Below are positions 6,878-9,081 of a stretch of 9,081 nucleotides of DNA, in pieces. Each line of letters opens with the position of its first letter. Within the stretch, counting starts at the first letter, position 1. The position numbers were made by a program, and so were the translations under genes. Source of the DNA: Oscillospiraceae bacterium. Its GTDB lineage: Bacteria; Bacillota; Clostridia; Oscillospirales; Ruminococcaceae. The notes below the pieces were generated by a model, which was not told the DNA's origin, ran no database searches, and was given only the letters and a program-made list of their open reading frames with translations. The DNA is taken from NCBI GenBank assembly GCA_017483405.1, contig JAFUWP010000392.1, forward strand, positions 1 through 9,081, in the 5' to 3' direction.

Positions 6878-8000
6878 AAAATATAAAACTGAACTGAGTC
6901 CGTCTGCGAGAATGATATTCACAATCTGGATGTTTCTGATAATTATCAATATTTTATCCAGATTCATGGCATCGGCAGTAGATTTTTATATACGCTATAT
7001 TTTCCCGACCGTATCGGATTTCTGGTGCAGTGTATCGGGGCTGGCAGATTTTTCAGTCGGGGAATATATGATAGTTATCGGCATTGCGCTGGTGGGTATC
7101 GGGATTCTGAGTTTTCTGCTGTTTATGATATTCGCTAAGAGAAGGCGCGGAAAAATTGCGCGGATTTACGGGCATTTTTACGGATGGATTTTGACATGGC
7201 TGTTTTTTGTGCTGACGTTTCGATTTTTTATTCTGTATCAGGGGACACAGATGAGCACTCAGACGGATAACCTGACATTCGAGAATAAGAAAGTTCTCGA
7301 AGTTTATGAACTACTGGTGGAACAGGCCAATCAGACGGCCAAAAAAGTCAATCGCGATGATACTGGACATTTCGTTCTCGCCGAAGATACCGAGATGATG
7401 CGCGAAGCAAAAAACTGCATGAGACGTCTTTCACAGGAATTTCCGCAATATAAGGGTGTTTATCCCGATGCCAAACCGATAGCACATTCTTATTTTTTCA
7501 CACAGCAGAATCTTCTTGGAATATATTTCCCGTTCTCGATGGAGGCGAATTATAATCCGGTTGTGTATGAAGTTAATCTGCCTGTCATTATCTGTCATGA
7601 ATTCACGCATCTGAAAGGCAATATCTTTGAGGATGAAGCTGGTTATCTGGCATTCCGCGCCTGTCTGACGAGTGAAAATCCGGATTTTATCTACAGCGGA
7701 TATATCAGTGTTCTGGGCTGGCTCGATTTGGATTTTGGTGCTGATGCCATCGCATGGGAGCAGTATCAGGAAATCACGGACAGGCTTTCTCCGGAAGTCC
7801 GCACGGATTTATACAGTTTCGTACCCGATGATTATTATCAGATGCATCGGCATGAAGAAGTCATCCCGACAGCCATTGTTTCCGATGTTGCAGATACTGT
7901 TATGGATGCCAATCTGAAAGCAAACGGCATTCCGGAAGGAAAGGAAAGCTATCACGGTTTGACGGGTCTGGTATTATGTTATTACATCTACGGCTGGTGA
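6870..8000 (+). CDS. DUF3810 family membrane protein with zincin-like HExxH motif
   Basis: This 376-residue protein has three hydrophobic segments (about 15-36, 64-88 and 104-123) followed by a soluble, probably extracytoplasmic domain. That domain carries PVIICHEFTHLKGNIFEDEAGYLAF (starting near 238), that is H243-E244-x-x-H247 with an acidic EDEA at 254-257. It then continues through ACLTSENPDFIYSGY (264-278). This is the conserved core of DUF3810. The arrangement matches a gluzincin-type metallopeptidase (two His, a catalytic Glu, a downstream Glu as third ligand), but I know of no established activity. ATG 6870 is chosen because GGAAG (6857-6861) lies 8 bases ahead. ATG 6864 is too close, and ATG 6810 lies inside the lysozyme coding region without a ribosome binding site. 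The 8-base overlap with the lysozyme gene implies translational coupling and a shared envelope role. Confidence 0.85.
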   Translation: MRKKYKTELSPSARMIFTIWMFLIIINILSRFMASAVDFYIRYIFPTVSDFWCSVSGLADFSVGEYMIVIGIALVGIGILSFLLFMIFAKRRRGKIARIYGHFYGWILTWLFFVLTFRFFILYQGTQMSTQTDNLTFENKKVLEVYELLVEQANQTAKKVNRDDTGHFVLAEDTEMMREAKNCMRRLSQEFPQYKGVYPDAKPIAHSYFFTQQNLLGIYFPFSMEANYNPVVYEVNLPVIICHEFTHLKGNIFEDEAGYLAFRACLTSENPDFIYSGYISVLGWLDLDFGADAIAWEQYQEITDRLSPEVRTDLYSFVPDDYYQMHRHEEVIPTAIVSDVADTVMDANLKANGIPEGKESYHGLTGLVLCYYIYGW

Positions 8001-8003
8001 TGC

Positions 8004-8032
8004 TTGCAATTTCCTGATGTTTATGCTATAAT
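8004..8032 (+). promoter_or_regulatory. SigA-type promoter of the rpn gene (extended -10)
   Basis: TTGCAA (-35, 8004-8009), a 17-base spacer and TATAAT (-10, 8027-8032) lie just after the DUF3810 stop. TG at 8024-8025 makes an extended -10 (TGCTATAAT). The rpn gene thus has its own promoter with a leader of about 25 bases. The box layout is the same as that of the oadG promoter. Confidence 0.8.
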
Positions 8033-8050
8033 AATATCAGAAGAAACTCT

Positions 8051-8061
8051 GGAGAGGTGAT
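8051..8061 (+). promoter_or_regulatory. Ribosome binding site that fixes the rpn start
   Basis: GGAGAGGTGAT (8051-8061) closely matches the anti-Shine-Dalgarno complement, including the GGTGAT extension. It sits 4-5 bases before ATG 8066. The in-frame GTG at 8057 lies inside this element and therefore cannot be its start. Confidence 0.85.
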
Positions 8062-8065
8062 ACCG

Positions 8066-8866
8066 ATGGAAGAAGAAATTTTTTATCCGGCGACCAATGA
8101 TGTGATTTTTAAATCACTGTTTATCAGAAAGCCTAATCTGCTGAAAGGCTTTTTATCCGCCGTGCTGGAGATTCCCCGAAATGAGATAGTTAATCTGACT
8201 ATCCGGAATACAGAACTTCTGCCCGATGTGTATGACGGAAAATTTCCAAGACTGGATATTCTGCTTGAAACGAAAGAAAGACTCATCAATATCGAGATGC
8301 AGAACGCTAAGACGGAAGATTATAAAGAACGTGTTCTCTTTTACTGGGCGGAAATGTATCCCAGAGAACTCGATAAAGGCAAACCCTACAATGCAGCTCC
8401 GGCAGGAGTCTGCATCAATATCATGAGTTTCAATATGTTTTCATGTGAAGAATATCATTCTGTCTTTTCTGTGTTTGAAAGAAACCGTCATGAACTTCTG
8501 ACGGATAAAATGCAGCTTCATTTTCTGGAACTGAAAAAAGTCAGCAAAAAACCAGATGAAAAAAATTTCCTTCAGTTATGGATGCAGGTATTCAAAGCCA
8601 AGAAAAAGGAGGAATTCGAGATGCTGAAAACGGTCAACAGTACAGAGATTCAGGAGAGCGTAGATGTTATCTATGCGCTCAATGCAGACAAGCAGGTGCG
8701 TGAATTGGCTCGGCAGAGAGAAAAGGCGGAACGTGATTATCTGGCTGACATGGCGAGTGCGGAGGAAAAAGGTAAAAAGCAGAGAGACCTTGAACTTGCC
8801 TCGCTTTGGAGAGCAAACGGAATGTCCGAAGAACAAATTAAAAAGCTGTTAAGCGGAAATTTCTGA
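8066..8866 (+). CDS. Rpn family PD-(D/E)XK nuclease (recombination-promoting nuclease / transposase-like)
   Basis: This 266-residue protein belongs to the Rpn/PD-(D/E)XK 'nuclease transposase' group. The N-terminal ATNDVIFKSLF (9-19) is the family opening. The catalytic core is RLDILLETKERLINIEMQ (62-79), giving D64 and E77-x-Q79, the ExQ version usual in this group. YWAEMYPRELDKGKPY (93-108) and GVCINIM (114-120) follow. Residues about 1-180 form the nuclease domain and about 186-266 a charged helical tail with coiled-coil character, ending in GMSEEQIKKLL. Characterised Rpn proteins are DNA endonucleases that are toxic when overproduced and have been tied to recombination and phage defence. 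The active site is intact, so this copy should be active. It has its own promoter and terminator, so it behaves as a single-gene unit. An internal start (see 8621) may give a second product. Confidence 0.9.
   Translation: MEEEIFYPATNDVIFKSLFIRKPNLLKGFLSAVLEIPRNEIVNLTIRNTELLPDVYDGKFPRLDILLETKERLINIEMQNAKTEDYKERVLFYWAEMYPRELDKGKPYNAAPAGVCINIMSFNMFSCEEYHSVFSVFERNRHELLTDKMQLHFLELKKVSKKPDEKNFLQLWMQVFKAKKKEEFEMLKTVNSTEIQESVDVIYALNADKQVRELARQREKAERDYLADMASAEEKGKKQRDLELASLWRANGMSEEQIKKLLSGNF
8606..8612 (+). promoter_or_regulatory. Internal ribosome binding site inside rpn
   Basis: AAGGAGG (8606-8612) within the coding region lies 8 bases before the in-frame ATG at 8621. Strength and spacing equal or exceed those of the window's ordinary gene starts. 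It is encoded by Lys-Glu-Glu codons AAG GAG GAA, although most nearby Lys and Glu codons are AAA and GAA. It could still be a chance product of a Lys/Glu-rich stretch. Confidence 0.5.
8621..8866 (+). CDS. Candidate intragenic C-terminal Rpn product (RpnS-like antitoxin)
   Basis: Translation from ATG 8621, in frame with the nuclease, would give an 81-residue protein equal to residues 186-266 of Rpn and lacking all catalytic residues. It starts with MLKTVNSTEIQESVDVIYAL and continues as charged helices. The start falls exactly where the nuclease domain ends. In E. coli and relatives, rpn genes express a small C-terminal protein from an internal start that binds the full-length nuclease and blocks its toxicity. 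The present arrangement has the same geometry. What is seen is the ribosome binding site, the in-frame ATG and the domain boundary. Expression and inhibition are inferred. Confidence 0.45.
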   Translation: MLKTVNSTEIQESVDVIYALNADKQVRELARQREKAERDYLADMASAEEKGKKQRDLELASLWRANGMSEEQIKKLLSGNF

Positions 8867-8867
8867 T

Positions 8868-8902
8868 AAAAAAGCAAGGGCGGAAAAAGCCCTTGCTTTT
8901 TT
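8868..8902. terminator. Strong bidirectional terminator between rpn and the convergent regulator gene
   Basis: A perfect 14-base inverted repeat (8868-8881 with 8889-8902) consists of A6-GCAAGGGC and GCCCTTGC-T6 around a 7-base loop. The G/C-rich stem is flanked by an A-run on the left and a T-run on the right, so it works as a Rho-independent terminator in both directions. It serves both rpn and the minus-strand gene, whose stop codon (8903-8901) it overlaps. Confidence 0.93.
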
Positions 8903-9081
8903 AGTTTTCATCTTTTTCGTAATAGAATAGGTCAGCCGGTGTACAGTTTAGAGCATCGCAGATACTATTTAAGATATAACTGTCATAGCGGACAATCTTA
9001 TTTTTATAATATTTATCAATTGTCTGATATTTAATTTTTGTTTTTTGAGCAAGCCAGTATCGGGTAACTTGCTTTTCCTCC
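8901..9081 (-). CDS. Cro/CI-type (XRE) helix-turn-helix regulator, partial (N-terminus cut by window edge)
   Basis: The minus-strand frame from 9080 to the stop TAA (8903-8901) gives 59 C-terminal residues. They read RYWLAQKTKIKYQTIDKYY, then IVRYDSYILNSICDALNCTPADLFYYEKDEN to the end. The pattern WLAQKTKI-x-YQTIDKYY is the helix-turn-helix, and ICDALNCTPADLF is the closing helix of the compact XRE/HTH_26 domain. The known forms are about 65-75 residues, so perhaps 5-15 N-terminal residues are missing and the protein is probably a stand-alone DNA-binding domain. The gene is clearly AT-richer than the rest of the window (codons such as AAA, AAT, ATT, TAT dominate), which may mark acquired DNA. 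It converges on rpn. Its targets are unknown. Confidence 0.8.
   Translation of the reverse strand, partial: EEKQVTRYWLAQKTKIKYQTIDKYYKNKIVRYDSYILNSICDALNCTPADLFYYEKDEN

Noticed and set aside
8057..8065. GTG start for rpn at 8057
   Set aside because: The GTG is part of the Shine-Dalgarno element itself. ATG 8066 is correctly spaced after it.
8066..8866. Treating the Rpn gene as an insertion sequence
   Set aside because: Databases often call the family 'transposase', but there are no terminal inverted repeats or target duplications here, and the gene has its own promoter and terminator.

Overview
The window looks like the chromosome of a low-to-mid GC member of the Clostridia, most likely an Oscillospiraceae/Ruminococcus-type gut anaerobe. 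This rests on the gene repertoire (sodium-pump decarboxylase subunits, a DUF3810 protein, a membrane-anchored GH25 muramidase, an Rpn/PD-(D/E)XK family protein), strong AGGAGG-type ribosome binding sites and SigA-like promoters. It is an inference, because no rRNA or marker gene is present. There are no tRNA or rRNA genes, CRISPR arrays or insertion sequences, and no gene-free stretch longer than about 170 bases.

Left part (1-1446, minus strand): an MscS-type mechanosensitive channel gene is followed 12 bases downstream by a YqeG-like HAD phosphatase gene whose 3' end lies outside the window. A compact divergent promoter region (about 1447-1614) separates this pair from the plus-strand genes. 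Two well-formed SigA promoters sit there back to back, with an A/T-tract palindrome between their -35 boxes.

Middle (1615-5800, plus strand): the gamma (OadG-like) and beta (OadB/GcdB/MmdB-like) membrane subunits of a sodium-translocating decarboxylase form a two-gene unit. No carboxyltransferase or biotin-carrier gene is in view. A hairpin then precedes a 778-residue polytopic membrane protein, probably a GT-C-fold glycosyltransferase with a large extracytoplasmic insertion. This block ends in a clear intrinsic terminator.

Right part (5845-8866, plus strand): a new promoter drives a membrane-anchored GH25 lysozyme whose gene overlaps by 8 bases with a DUF3810 membrane protein carrying HExxH plus a downstream EDEA motif. 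This looks like a two-gene cell-surface unit. A separate promoter then drives an Rpn-family PD-(D/E)XK nuclease. Within that gene, exactly at the domain boundary, lies an AAGGAGG ribosome binding site 8 bases before an in-frame ATG (8621). It predicts an 81-residue C-terminal product, the layout of Rpn genes that encode their own intragenic antitoxin. This is the most interesting signal in the window. A strong bidirectional terminator separates rpn from a convergent, AT-rich partial gene for a Cro/CI-type (XRE) regulator at the right edge.
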